In this document: positions 49,501 through 58,400 of the stretch, piece after piece
Numbering within the stretch: the first letter of the stretch is position 1
Layout: every line of letters begins with the position of its first letter
NCBI GenBank assembly: GCA_013151865.1
Contig: JAADHN010000145.1
Location: forward strand, 19,020-83,019
Origin: Kiritimatiellota bacterium
GTDB taxonomy: Bacteria > Verrucomicrobiota > Lentisphaeria > Oligosphaerales > JAADHN01
Length of the DNA: 64,000 bases
Direction: 5' to 3'
The notes under the pieces: generated by a model
Told to the model about the DNA's origin: nothing
Databases searched by the model: none
Seen by the model: the letters and a program-made list of their open reading frames with translations, nothing else
Made by a program: the position numbers and the translations under genes

Positions 49501-50561
49501 GAGAATACCGCACACTCGCGTTGAGCGGCAAGAAATCCGTGAAGTTCCGCTGGTGGACGCGGATCCCGATCCGGGCGTGGGCGATGGTTGAAACGAAGGA
49601 CGTCCTGTTCGTGGCCGGCCCGCGCGGTTACGCTTTGACCCCGCCGGCGGCATTCGAGGGCAAAGCCAAGGGCGGGTTATTGGCGATCTCGCCGGCCGAT
49701 GGTCGGGTACTTGCCGAGATGTTGCTTCCGAGCACGCCGGTCTGGGACGGCATGGCGGCCGCCAACGGCAATCTTTACCTCGCCTTGACAAACGGCCGGG
49801 TGGTGTGCTTGTGGGCGGCGGCGCCCGGTCGGTCGGGGACCCCGTTGTCGCCGGCGGCCTGGCGCGCGGCACTGCCTCCCGTCAAGGTGGCCGCGGAACC
49901 GGGTTTGCTCGGACGCTGGCGGTTCGACGAGGGCGCCGGAATGGTGGCCAGGGACTGCTCCGGACGCGGGCACGACGCCGAGGTGGCCGCCCCCTGGGGT
50001 GCGGGCGATTTCGGAACGTGCCTGGTGATTGCCGGCGTCCCCCAGGCCGCCGTAATCCCGGATGCGCCGGATTTGCGGTTCGGCAACCGCAGTTTCACGT
50101 TGGCATTGTGGGTCAAGGTCGACGCGTACGGGGTGCGCCTTTTGGGCAAAGAGGCGTTCCCCAAGAACTGGTGGGTGATCAATCTGCTGGAGGATGGCAG
50201 GGCCGAGCTGGTGCTCGGCGAGGGACGGGGAGTCGGCCGGACCGCACGAGCCCGAACCGAGAGCGCCATTCCGACCGACGCCTGGAACCATCTGGTTGCC
50301 GTGGTGGATCGTCAAGCCCGGGAGGTGCGCTGGATCTTGAACGGCAGACTGGAGACTCGGACCCCAATCCCGAAAACCATGACTCGAGGGTTGGACGTCG
50401 CCGGCGTCGACATCTCCATTCCTTCGAAATACAGACCGTTCCGCGGCCTGCTCGGGGACTTCCGCATCTACGGAACGGCGCTCGGCGTCGAGCGCGTGAG
50501 ACAGTTGTTCGAGGAAGGGGCGAAACGCTACTCGACTACGGCGTTCCGCATCCGCGAGTAA
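46578..50561 (+). CDS. Large secreted protein: Rossmann-like N-terminal domain, PQQ-type beta-propeller, LamG
   Basis: 1327 residues. ATG 46578 is eight bases after AAAGGA; the signal core LLAALAVCLVLAPVGAQ starts at 41 after an unusually long positively charged n-region, so GTG 46668 may be the true start. Residues about 75-178 look like a remnant S-adenosylmethionine-methyltransferase fold: a VVVVGLRD strand, FLPYADGMVNLLLVLDE and VLAPGGTAWV. Repeated PQQ-type blades follow (e.g. LSALDAATGKVLWQYTFDG), then LamG at about 1115-1320. It is probably an exported binding or scaffold protein. I see no cytochrome c motif or obvious alcohol-dehydrogenase active site. Confidence 0.85.
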   Translation: MMQLPFVQPPPLPAHGLQGAGRRSPTLAAGVLRRSAGGRRLLAALAVCLVLAPVGAQTAKPRPATAISPERLLAKSGVHGGLVVVVGLRDAASVLALVKAPNVLVQGLVRDRDVLAEVRRRIRDAGADGRVSAILWERPFLPYADGMVNLLLVLDENPGAAAPEIDRVLAPGGTAWVRRDGVLKSHRKKVPTDTDEWSHSRYDATGNAASSDKRVGPPRRMQWAASPRWNRGVKTSCLVSARGRIFYVLDDSRFGSSTRTWSLIARDAYNGIRLWRHVLPSWGGARGGKKVGPAQIQRRLVAVRDKVYATLGESAPVSVLDAATGKPVRVLKGTERAEEFIVSAGVLVALVDPNPLTAARRGRPRQRLRLVALDPRTGELLWQHPEAVILPLTLAADGKQVVYHDGKTIKSLDLRTGAPHWTSPPTGQSIVHKDSANSDRPGAMKSTIILAPQFAPTLIIYDGVVAFAGGCRLNVVSADDGRELWRSDYAPSNYSVPVDLFGFGGRLWGPDVKMNQWRPVNNNIEFNAWDRLTGKITKRVTAKYGYRFQHHRCYQMKAVDNQVIVSRAGIEFLDTDTGEVVASHWIRGSCYYGIMPANGLLYLPPHNCACYIRAKLSGFLALSSAAPLRQASLPDDQRLERGPAYGPTVRSAAAGPRPDDWPTYRHDMARSGRTNTKVRPELLLGWQAELGGRLTSPVVADNRLYVVSTDAHRLSALDAATGKVLWQYTFDGRVDSPPTVYDGLVLAGCRDGSVTALRATDGMLVWRFRACPAERLIVSRGQLESVWPVNGSVLVLNGTVYFTAGRTSYLDGGIHFYGLEARTGKKLVHNVLLTRGADGSELTDEQGVDGFLNDILSSNGERIFLRHHVLDLAGEPKSERISHLHSPDGYLSWETTSRLLWTYAPMYTSPHQGAFYDVRLSRALFPSGRILVEDDDAIYGFGQNYYEKMRVEPGGKWALFAADKKSDVPLNLSAREYRTLALSGKKSVKFRWWTRIPIRAWAMVETKDVLFVAGPRGYALTPPAAFEGKAKGGLLAISPADGRVLAEMLLPSTPVWDGMAAANGNLYLALTNGRVVCLWAAAPGRSGTPLSPAAWRAALPPVKVAAEPGLLGRWRFDEGAGMVARDCSGRGHDAEVAAPWGAGDFGTCLVIAGVPQAAVIPDAPDLRFGNRSFTLALWVKVDAYGVRLLGKEAFPKNWWVINLLEDGRAELVLGEGRGVGRTARARTESAIPTDAWNHLVAVVDRQAREVRWILNGRLETRTPIPKTMTRGLDVAGVDISIPSKYRPFRGLLGDFRIYGTALGVERVRQLFEEGAKRYSTTAFRIRE

Positions 50562-50799
50562 TCTCTTCACTTCATTGCCCCGGCATCGCCTGACCCCGGC
50601 ACCGGGCCTTTGCGATCTCCGACAGGGATGTCCGATCCAGCCCGGGGAGGGTCCCGCGATTACCGCGCTTCCCGAATTGTCGGTCCCTGAACGGAACGGC
50701 CGTCGCAACCTGCCCGCACCGAGCGACAAACGTCTTTTGGACGCCACCGGTCTGCCGGGGATTGCGCCCTGCCTGGTGCTGACCAATTCCCTCCCGGTT

Positions 50800-51519
50800 T
50801 CAAGCGAGGACCCGGTGCAGTACGGCCAGAAACAGGATCAGGGCGGCAAGCGCTTTGTGGACCGGCAGGAAACGACGACGGAGCCGGCGTCGACCGAGGC
50901 CGACTGCCGCATTGAGGACACCGGTCGCCAGGGCGGCGCTGCCGAACAGGTGCCAAGCAGCGCGCGGAATGCCGGTCTGCAGAGCGAGCAGGACCGCATG
51001 AATCGCAAGCGTGGCGCCAAGAACCGAGACCAACGCAACATGAATGCGATGAAACCGCCGTTTCAGTTGGCGGCGGGCAAGCCCGGACCCGATCAGAAAC
51101 AGCAGCAGTACGCCGCTCGTGATGCCCAGTACTTTGGCTGTCCGTGATCCGTGAAACTCTTCGTGGGGCGGCTCCGCGCTCTCGCCGGTCGCCGCTGAAG
51201 AGGGCGAGGCGTGACCTGCGGGCGAGCCGGCAACGGCGGCGGGAGGTTTCGACGGAACCGGGTTCGCCACGATCCGCGCCGCGGTTTCGGCTTCGAACGC
51301 TTCGGCCCCCCTGCCGACGCACCGACGCATACGCTCGACAGTTCTCTTCCAAACTTCCGCCGAACATGTATCCCCCCACGAGACCTTGGCGGGACGGCGT
51401 GGAGCGTACGTGGCCTCGAACCACGCTTGAGCGGTCCCGACCTGAGCCGTGGAGCAGACGCCGCCCACGAGGACGAGCATCAATACGACGGGGACGGGAC
51501 AGTTCCATACGATTCTCAT
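50800..51519 (-). CDS. Putative bis-haem membrane cytochrome with soluble extracytoplasmic domain
   Basis: 239 residues: a signal peptide (1-28), a soluble Cys-containing domain (Cys52 and Cys67 among Arg/Glu-rich helices), a Pro/Ser/Ala linker, then four helices at about 128-148, 159-180, 189-208 and 220-238. Histidines are spaced exactly 14 apart in the second and fourth helices (His160/His174 and His221/His235), the HX13H pattern that holds two stacked b haems in ferric-reductase, NOX and b561-type cytochromes. No FAD/NAD domain follows. ATG 51519 has AAGG upstream. The frame continues above it as shadow. Electron-donor partners are not in the window. Confidence 0.72.
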   Translation of the reverse strand: MRIVWNCPVPVVLMLVLVGGVCSTAQVGTAQAWFEATYAPRRPAKVSWGDTCSAEVWKRTVERMRRCVGRGAEAFEAETAARIVANPVPSKPPAAVAGSPAGHASPSSAATGESAEPPHEEFHGSRTAKVLGITSGVLLLFLIGSGLARRQLKRRFHRIHVALVSVLGATLAIHAVLLALQTGIPRAAWHLFGSAALATGVLNAAVGLGRRRLRRRFLPVHKALAALILFLAVLHRVLA

Positions 51520-51764
51520 GGCGCGAGACCTTTTCGGCTGTGTCTGTGTCGTTCGGGGGCTTCCTTCTCCGCAGCGTTCAACGGGCCCCGCCCCCCGACA
51601 AACGCATCTTGCATCAAGTCGGTCCCCGGGACGGCCGCACCTCGCCATTCGCCCGGCACATGGCGCAGTCGTTGCCGACTCGAATGTAACACGTTTCGGT
51701 GTGCGGACAGCTTGGAACGAGCGCAATTCATCCGCCGACACTCACGGGGCGATGCGGACCCCGT

Positions 51765-54455
51765 CTACTCCCCCCCCACGCTCCATACCGGTTTCTTCGG
51801 AAAATGCAAGGAATTCGGCAATTGCCGCAGGACCACAGGCTTGCCGGCCTCCGGCACGGGACGCTCCCAGGTGAACGCATATCCGGGCGCGCGGCATTGC
51901 ACCCGCACTTTTGCGGCGTCCGCACGGATGTCCAGCGGCAATCCCCGCCAGGCCACATTCCGGATTTCCAGCCACGGGACTCCCGCGGGAAGCCGCGGCC
52001 GGAATTCGAGGCCGTCGAGCCGGGGGCGTACCCCGAGAACGCTATACAGCAACCAGCACGGCACGAGTCCGCTCTCCGGGAATGGAATGTCCAGGCCCAC
52101 GGCCCCGGGTTTGACCTGCTGCGGATGTTCGCCGCGGAACAGCGGCGGTCCCCCGCAGAGGTGGTCCGGCAAACCCCAGCGTTCGACGATTCGCTCCCAG
52201 CGTTTCCAGGCGTTGTCCGGCCCTAGGAGCCGGGTCCGTGCCGTGAGATCAAAGAAGCTGGTATACAAAATCGCACCGCCGTCCTGACACTGGTCGCCGT
52301 AGGCCGTGCCCAGCCAGCCGAAGTGCCACCACGGTTCTTGAGGGACAGGGTCGAGTTTGCCCTTGCCCGGCGCCCACCGTGGATTGTGCAGGGTGGTGGC
52401 CCGCGGGGCGAAAATCCAGCGGGTGTACGTGTCCGCCTTTCCGGAAGAAGTGGGCTCGGTTTCCATCCAGCGATAGATACGCCGGGCCCGGGCCTCCGAA
52501 GCCAGGCCGTAGGCCATGGCCTCCAGGTTGACAAACGTGAATCCGTAATCGTGGCGTTTGCCGTCCACGTCGATGCAGCCGATGTATCGGCCCTTTGCCT
52601 CATCCCAGAATGCCGCGTTGTACGCCGCCCGCACTTTCTTGCGGAGTTCGCGATAGAACGCGGACGGCTTGGAGGACGCCCGGGTTTGGACGCCGCCGGT
52701 CCGGTCGAAGGCATCCTCGATCTCCGCCATGGCCTCGAGAGAAGCGTACCAAACGATGTTGGCGTACGCATCGAGGTGACCGAACGGCAGAATGTCCCAG
52801 TAGTTGTTGCCCACACCCTTGTGGCGCCCGTTGACGTCCGCGCTGGCGGCAACAATGAGCCCGTCTTTCGCGCCTTTGAGCACGGTGAGCTGATAGTCCA
52901 TTGCCCGGCGCAAGCGTTCGGCCTGCTGTTTCAGAAACCGGATGTCTCCGGTCCACGCCGCGTACCGGTGCTCGGCGAGGATGAAGCGGGCGTTGGTATC
53001 GAAGTGGCGGGTGTCGTAGCGGCGATTGTCCGGGAACGGCCAGCCGCGACGGGCGCCCCAGGTATACACGTACCCGTCGGGGTCCATGGAATAACCGGCC
53101 AACATGTTGCGAAACGCTTCGATGTGCCCGCCGCCCTGCCACAGCCGGCAGAGGGCATTCCAACTGAACCACGGGGCCGGGCCCCATAGCGGCGGATAGG
53201 AAAAGGCGCGTTCGTAGAAAAACGTGGTCGCGGCCTCGGTCATGGCCGGGTCGGGAAAGTCGAACCGGGGCCACGAGGTCGGAATGCGAGCTTGACGCGG
53301 CAGGAGTTCGAACTCGATTTCAACGCGCTTGCGTCCTTTGCCCGGGCCGTCGACCGGTGTCGAGTGGAACAGTAGGTCCGCGGTGGAGCCATACAGCCAC
53401 CAGCGCAGGGAGAGGGCGGTCCCGTGAATGCGGAAATCACTGTTGCCGGTCCCGTCCGCCTCGATCCACGGTGCGGGACCGATCCCGAACTCGTAAAGTC
53501 CCCCGCGTTCCTGCCAACGCTTCAGTTGCTCGGTGGGCATGTAACGCATGTCAGGGGTGAAGAAGCGGAAAAACGGGACGCTCTTCCGGGAGACATCGTA
53601 CCCGAAGTTGTTCCAGCGCAGGGTCCATCTCAAAGGCGGGGCCGGCGGAGCAGTCTCTTTTGCGGTCTTCGTCGGAAGAAAATGCAGGATCATACGCAAC
53701 CGGTTCGCGCGGAGAACGACCTCCTGCTCCGCGAGCCCCACGGGCGCAGCGCCGCGCACCCGGAGGCGCCGCACCATCCCGGGGACCGGGCGGCCGTCGC
53801 GCAACGCCGGCCCCGGCGCCGCCTTCCCGGCTTTGCCGCCCCACCACCCGATCGTCCCCCGAGGCTTGGAGAGCACCGCGCAATACCGCCCCGGTCCCAG
53901 CGAAGGGACCGCGAGCTCCTGCCAAGCGTTGTCCGTGGCGTTTTCGATCCGCCGACTCGCCACGACCGGCCCATCCGGTGTTTCTCTGCGGAGGCTGAGC
54001 GTGCAACCGGACGTCGTCGATCTCCAGGTGGGGATTTGTACCTCGACCGAATCGAAGACCCCGGCTTTCCAGTCGAAAACCTGGCCCAGCGTGTGGCCCG
54101 GTTCGAGTCGGGCCGGAATCCCGCTCGCGCGCACCTCGACGACGACCGCACGGCGCAGATCCAACCCCGTGCACCGCAGCGAAGTGGGATCCTTGGCGGA
54201 GCAGCGGGTCTCGGCTGAAACCGCAATGCCGTCGAACCCCAAATCCTGCGTGCCCGGGTCGCGGTACTTGCCCCGACCCGAAGGATCGCACGTCAGGGTC
54301 GCAATACGCGCATTCTCGAACCGCACCCGGAAGAAACCGTTTTCCAGGGTGATCGGGGTGGTTCGAACAGTCGCCGAGTCCGCCGCCGCGGCGGCGCACA
54401 CCGCGCTCACGGTTATCGAAGTGAGAACGGGCAACAAGAATCGGTGAGAGAGCAT
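51765..54455 (-). CDS. Secreted six-hairpin (alpha/alpha)6 glycosidase
   Basis: An 896-residue exported protein with a signal peptide (1-25, core LLPVLTSITVSAVCAA). An N-terminal beta-sandwich region (about 30-350) precedes an (alpha/alpha)6 barrel from about 390, with phrases typical of alpha-L-rhamnosidase / glycogen-debranching-like glycosidases: APWFSWNALCRLW, YDTRHFDTNARFILAEHRYAAWTGD, GWLGTAYGDQCQDGGAIL and a C-terminal beta domain (GLEFRPRLP...LEIRNVAWRG). The family within the six-hairpin clan is not certain and the catalytic acids are not assigned. It lies immediately next to another large secreted glycosidase-like gene beyond a small TA module. Confidence 0.82.
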   Translation of the reverse strand: MLSHRFLLPVLTSITVSAVCAAAAADSATVRTTPITLENGFFRVRFENARIATLTCDPSGRGKYRDPGTQDLGFDGIAVSAETRCSAKDPTSLRCTGLDLRRAVVVEVRASGIPARLEPGHTLGQVFDWKAGVFDSVEVQIPTWRSTTSGCTLSLRRETPDGPVVASRRIENATDNAWQELAVPSLGPGRYCAVLSKPRGTIGWWGGKAGKAAPGPALRDGRPVPGMVRRLRVRGAAPVGLAEQEVVLRANRLRMILHFLPTKTAKETAPPAPPLRWTLRWNNFGYDVSRKSVPFFRFFTPDMRYMPTEQLKRWQERGGLYEFGIGPAPWIEADGTGNSDFRIHGTALSLRWWLYGSTADLLFHSTPVDGPGKGRKRVEIEFELLPRQARIPTSWPRFDFPDPAMTEAATTFFYERAFSYPPLWGPAPWFSWNALCRLWQGGGHIEAFRNMLAGYSMDPDGYVYTWGARRGWPFPDNRRYDTRHFDTNARFILAEHRYAAWTGDIRFLKQQAERLRRAMDYQLTVLKGAKDGLIVAASADVNGRHKGVGNNYWDILPFGHLDAYANIVWYASLEAMAEIEDAFDRTGGVQTRASSKPSAFYRELRKKVRAAYNAAFWDEAKGRYIGCIDVDGKRHDYGFTFVNLEAMAYGLASEARARRIYRWMETEPTSSGKADTYTRWIFAPRATTLHNPRWAPGKGKLDPVPQEPWWHFGWLGTAYGDQCQDGGAILYTSFFDLTARTRLLGPDNAWKRWERIVERWGLPDHLCGGPPLFRGEHPQQVKPGAVGLDIPFPESGLVPCWLLYSVLGVRPRLDGLEFRPRLPAGVPWLEIRNVAWRGLPLDIRADAAKVRVQCRAPGYAFTWERPVPEAGKPVVLRQLPNSLHFPKKPVWSVGGE

Positions 54456-54485
54456 GGAGTTCTTCTCGCAGTCGGAGTTCAGCCC

Positions 54486-54645
54486 GATGAATTCATGAAC
54501 TTCGTCGCGAGAGGGCGCAGCTTATACGGATTCAAGTCATTGCGTCGAACGCCAGACGAGGCCGTGTTGAAACACCGCCTCGGTCGGTGGCAGCAATGTT
54601 CTGAAGGCGTGTGAGATGCGTCATCGCAGTAAATGGCTCATGCAT
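54486..54645. repeat. Repeated element, second copy with a 109-bp insert
   Basis: GATGAATTCATGAACTTCGT (54486-54505) and the following CGCGAGAGGGCGCAG to 54520 match 36931-36965 with one substitution. The matching end ATGGCTCATGCAT is at 54633-54645. Between them sit 109 extra bases (54521-54629), and CGCAG occurs on both sides of this insert, as a 5-bp target duplication would. A 24-bp hairpin lies inside. Confidence 0.8.
54558..54581. repeat. Hairpin inside the 109-bp insert
   Basis: GAGGCCGTGTT and AACACCGCCTC form an 11-position stem with one C-C mismatch around GA. There is no T-run on either side, so it is not a simple terminator for the leftward VapC gene. Confidence 0.6.
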
Positions 54646-54670
54646 TGTTCAGCTCAGTGGCCCTGCAGGC

Positions 54671-55030
54671 TCAGTCAAACGAAATCCCGATATCGATCGC
54701 CGCCTCGCGCAGTCGTCGATCCCGAGTCCATATCGGAAAGCCCCCCAAGATCGCTGAAGCCAGGAGGTGAACGTCGACAAGACCAATGCCGCGGTCCACC
54801 AGACGACGTGCTTCGAGAAAACTGAGCACCTCGCCATGCTCCGCCACGATGGCCTGAGGAAGTTCGTGCAGAAGATCAAGAATCTCCCGTCGGTTCCGCA
54901 AACCGCCGCACGCCAGTTCCCCGGTGATGAACGGATGACAAACCACTTCCCCGGCCAAGAGGAGATTCTGCAGGTCGACGTCCGCCGTGCGGAAGTGCCG
55001 AATCCAGACGGATGTGTCGACCAGCACCAT
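54671..55030 (-). CDS. vapC: PIN-domain ribonuclease toxin (VapC family)
   Basis: A 119-residue PIN toxin. The catalytic acids are visible: Asp5 (LVDTSVW), Glu38 (ITGELACGG), Asp86 (VDVHLL) and Asp104 (WTRDRRL). Such toxins cut RNA in the cytoplasm, often tRNA anticodon loops or 23S rRNA. It starts five bases after the antitoxin stop and must share its transcript. Length and motif spacing match typical VapC. Confidence 0.93.
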   Translation of the reverse strand: MVLVDTSVWIRHFRTADVDLQNLLLAGEVVCHPFITGELACGGLRNRREILDLLHELPQAIVAEHGEVLSFLEARRLVDRGIGLVDVHLLASAILGGFPIWTRDRRLREAAIDIGISFD

Positions 55031-55035
55031 GGCTG

Positions 55036-55227
55036 CTACTCGGGCCTCCGCCGCGGAACGGGCAGCAGCTTTCCCTCGCTCCCACCCAGTTTGGCAAGTC
55101 GCTCCGCACTCTTGCGGGCGATCAAGGCTTCCAGACCAAGCCGCACAAGCGTCGTTTTCGCCTTGATCCCCGTGAGTTCAGACGCCTTTTCGATGATCCG
55201 ATCATCGATGTTCAGTGTCGTCCTCAT
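55036..55227 (-). CDS. vapB: VapB-family ribbon-helix-helix antitoxin
   Basis: A 63-residue antitoxin starting MRTTLNIDDRIIEKASELTG, the VapB DNA-binding form, with a C-terminal toxin-binding part (LIARKSAERLAKLGGSE). ATG 55227 coincides with the expected transcription start, so the message may be leaderless. A longer ATG at 55263 would fall inside the -35 hexamer and is unlikely. It would neutralise VapC and repress its own operon with the toxin. Confidence 0.93.
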   Translation of the reverse strand: MRTTLNIDDRIIEKASELTGIKAKTTLVRLGLEALIARKSAERLAKLGGSEGKLLPVPRRRPE

Positions 55228-55263
55228 GCATATCAATATGCCCCAATAATGCAGATTTGTCAA
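55228..55263 (-). promoter_or_regulatory. vapBC promoter and palindromic operator, leaderless arrangement
   Basis: On the minus strand TTGACA (55263-55258) is followed by 17 bases and CATATT as the -10 box, and seven bases later comes the vapB ATG. The palindrome GCATAT-TG-ATATGC (55241-55228) overlaps the -10 box. A VapB dimer bound there would block polymerase, and transcripts would begin at the start codon. Confidence 0.75.
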
Positions 55264-55452
55264 TCTCCGGCAGGATCATCTCAGGACGGCCCGGGAATGT
55301 GCTTGGGGAAGTATTCGTATGCGGAGTATCCGACATTCACGTCGGAAGGGGAATCCGTTGATCGGCGCCGTGCGGCGACGTGAACGTCGCCGGCATCATG
55401 GTCGGGCATTGATTCTCGCTTTGCTCCAAGGTTCGACCGCCGATTGGGTCGT

Positions 55453-58400
55453 TCACGACTCATCCGGGATCCGTGCCAAGTCCACCAGAAAGCGCCCGGA
55501 CAGGAGTTTGACGAGCACCGGCTTCTGTTCAGGAGAGTCGATCAACCCGGCCAGGTCCAACCGGCTCTCGCCGTTGATTGCCGCCGCCGTACGCAACACC
55601 TTTCCGTCGGCATTGCACGCAGCGACCCTCGTCCCTGCCGGAGCGGTCTCGATCTTCACGACCAGTTGGCCGCCCTTGCGTCGGATTCCGCGAATCGCCC
55701 GGGGCAATACGACGAAAGCGCGCACGCCGTCGCGTTCGATGAACGTCTCGATGACACCGTCCGCACTCGTGCGGAGTTCGCGACCGGACAGCAGGTCCGC
55801 CACGTGCCGGTCTTTTCCGATCTCGACCTTTGCCGCCGGGCCGAAGAAGGAGTGCCCGGTCGCGTTGTACACGGTGTAGATGCTCTTGACGCCGTCCGGA
55901 GTGCGAAACCGATTGACGTACACATACTTCGACGCCGAAGGGAGGAGCGGTGTCGCGTCGCGCGCGGCAAAGGCGTCGTCGTTCTCGTGCATGGCATGGT
56001 ACATAACCTCGGGATAATAACTGCCGAACGAACCGACAGCGTTCCAAAACCGCTTGCGATGCAAGAGGTCGGCACGGCGGTGGTCCAGTTCGTACGCTTT
56101 GCATTCGGGAAAGTAGAAACGCTGCAGGTTGCACTCGAGCGGCCGTAGCGGGGTGGCTTCCACGGTCAAATCGTACGTAATGCAGCCCTCGAGGTACTGC
56201 ATGAGAAAATCGTACCCCGGGTGCTCCGTGGTCAAGACCAGGTTCGGTCGGACCTCGTCCATGCCGGCGTGGATCATCTTGGTCGCCTCGGCCACGGCCC
56301 GTTGCCATTCGGTGCAACCCCATTCGGCGAAAGTGTGCTTGTGCTGTCTGCTGAAACAGGCCCAGCCCTTGTGCCCGTACTCGTCCAGACGGATGCCGTC
56401 CGCCCCGGTTTCCTGCATCACCCGTTTCATGGTGCGCGCCACCCACTCCCGGACTTCCGGGCAGTCGTGGCAGGGGTTCCAAACCAAGTACGCCTTCGAA
56501 TGCTTACCGTTGGACAACACCACTCCCCACTTCTTGCCATACTTGCGTCCGATCTCGCAGTTGTCGTCCAAGCGAAACGGATCGGTGTAGAGCGTCACCA
56601 GCGCGCCCATTCTCCCATAGGTTCGGATGGCTTGGCGAAAGGCCGGCAGTCCACCGAAGCGTTCATTGTAACCCTTGTAGTCGCCCGGCTGATTGTTCCA
56701 CATGGTTTTGCCGGTCACGGGGTCCTTGACGAAATACCCCTTCCAGCGCTTGATCTGCCGTTCGGTCATCACCTCTTTCAAGCGGTCCATGGGCGTGCTG
56801 AACGGACCGACCGGCGACCAGTCCCACCACGACATCAGCTCGATGCAATCGGTCATGGGTTTGACAATGTCGGTCCGGTAACGCCCGTCCTTGAAAAGAA
56901 AACTCGGCCCCCAGCCCGCTGCGATCATCGTCACGACACGGTCCAGGCGCGACGGGTACGGACGAAACCGCCATACACGGTGCGCCCAGGCGGCGTAAAC
57001 CGCCATGGCCCGATGCCAATCCCCGGCGTGGGCCTGCAATGCTACGGGTTTGAGTTCGAAACTCGCCCTTGGCGCGCGCGTCCGACGCAGGTACTCGAAT
57101 GTGAAACCGATCCCGAGCACCCGCGGCAGAGAATTGCTCCACTTGAACTCATCGGTCGTGGGCGCACGGCAGTCGTCGCCGTTGATGGCGGGCAGGCCGG
57201 GAACGAACTTGCGGAGTGCGAGGACCTTGTAGCGGCCATCGTCGTCGGTGCAGCGAACCAACAGCCCCGCACCGCGTTCCGGACTGAACAGGTCCATGAC
57301 TTGGTAATACGCTTCGTTGTCGCCATATCCCCGGCGGATCACCGTGGATACGTCCGCAATGATCCCACCGCCCCATGGGAAGAAGTAGTAATCCGCCGCA
57401 GGGTCCTGCGAAATCCGCAACCCGGACAGGTGCGGGAAGGCGCTTTTGAAAGCCAGCGGCTCCGTGCCGCGGTTCGTCAACGCCAGCGCCATACGTAAGT
57501 CGTCCGCGTCCACCCATACCCGCAGGTCCGCCTCGAGCGGTACGGAATCGCCGCGTAAAAGAAAACGAACGCCAAACTTGTCCGACAGTTTCGCGGTCGA
57601 GATAACGTGGAAGTCGCGCGAACCGGCGTAACGCTTGCCCGCCACTTCGATCATGAACAGGGCGGAGTCCGCAGCGTTGTCCACCATTTCCGACTGCGCC
57701 CACTCGTTGTACAACGATCCCAGGCGCAGGCGCTTCTGTGCCGTCGTGCGGAGTTCGCAACGCAGCGTGGCGTTTTCCAGCCGCACGCGCCCCTCCCTGC
57801 CCAGATCGCAGGCGGGCGAACGCCGGACAGGCTTTCCCCGCGGCGATTTCATGGACGGTGCCATATCGATCCGGCGCGGCGCCGGATGGTAGCCGCGGAC
57901 CCCGCGCACCGTAATCCGGCGGACCGGCGCGGACTTCGCCATGGCGACGCCGCAAGGCCGAAACGGCCACGGGGTATCGAGGTGAAGCACGGCCCGGCCG
58001 TTGTTCACTGCCTTCACAGGTTTTGCTCTGGCTCGCTGCCCCTGTGCATCCAGCCAGGCAACCTGGAGCGCCGCACCGTTTCGGCCTTCGACCGTCACGT
58101 CGACCGCGGCCATGGGATCGAGGCGGGCCGGGTCCCATTCGAGCCGTGCGTCCGGACCGTGCGTGCCGGCGTAGAGAAACCACGGGTCGCGCCGTTCCGG
58201 TGCACCGTCGTGCGCCGGTGCCCACACGGCCGCGAAGGTGCGACTGGCGCTCAACAGGTAGATCCGCACCATGTACTCGCCGGTCGTGCCCGGAATGGTG
58301 AGCTTGTCCTGCCGCCATGTGTCGGAGCCGACGAAGCGCACCCAACTGTTGCGGGGCGGCACGGAATTGTCAATGCCGAGGTAAAAGTAATCGTCGCAGG

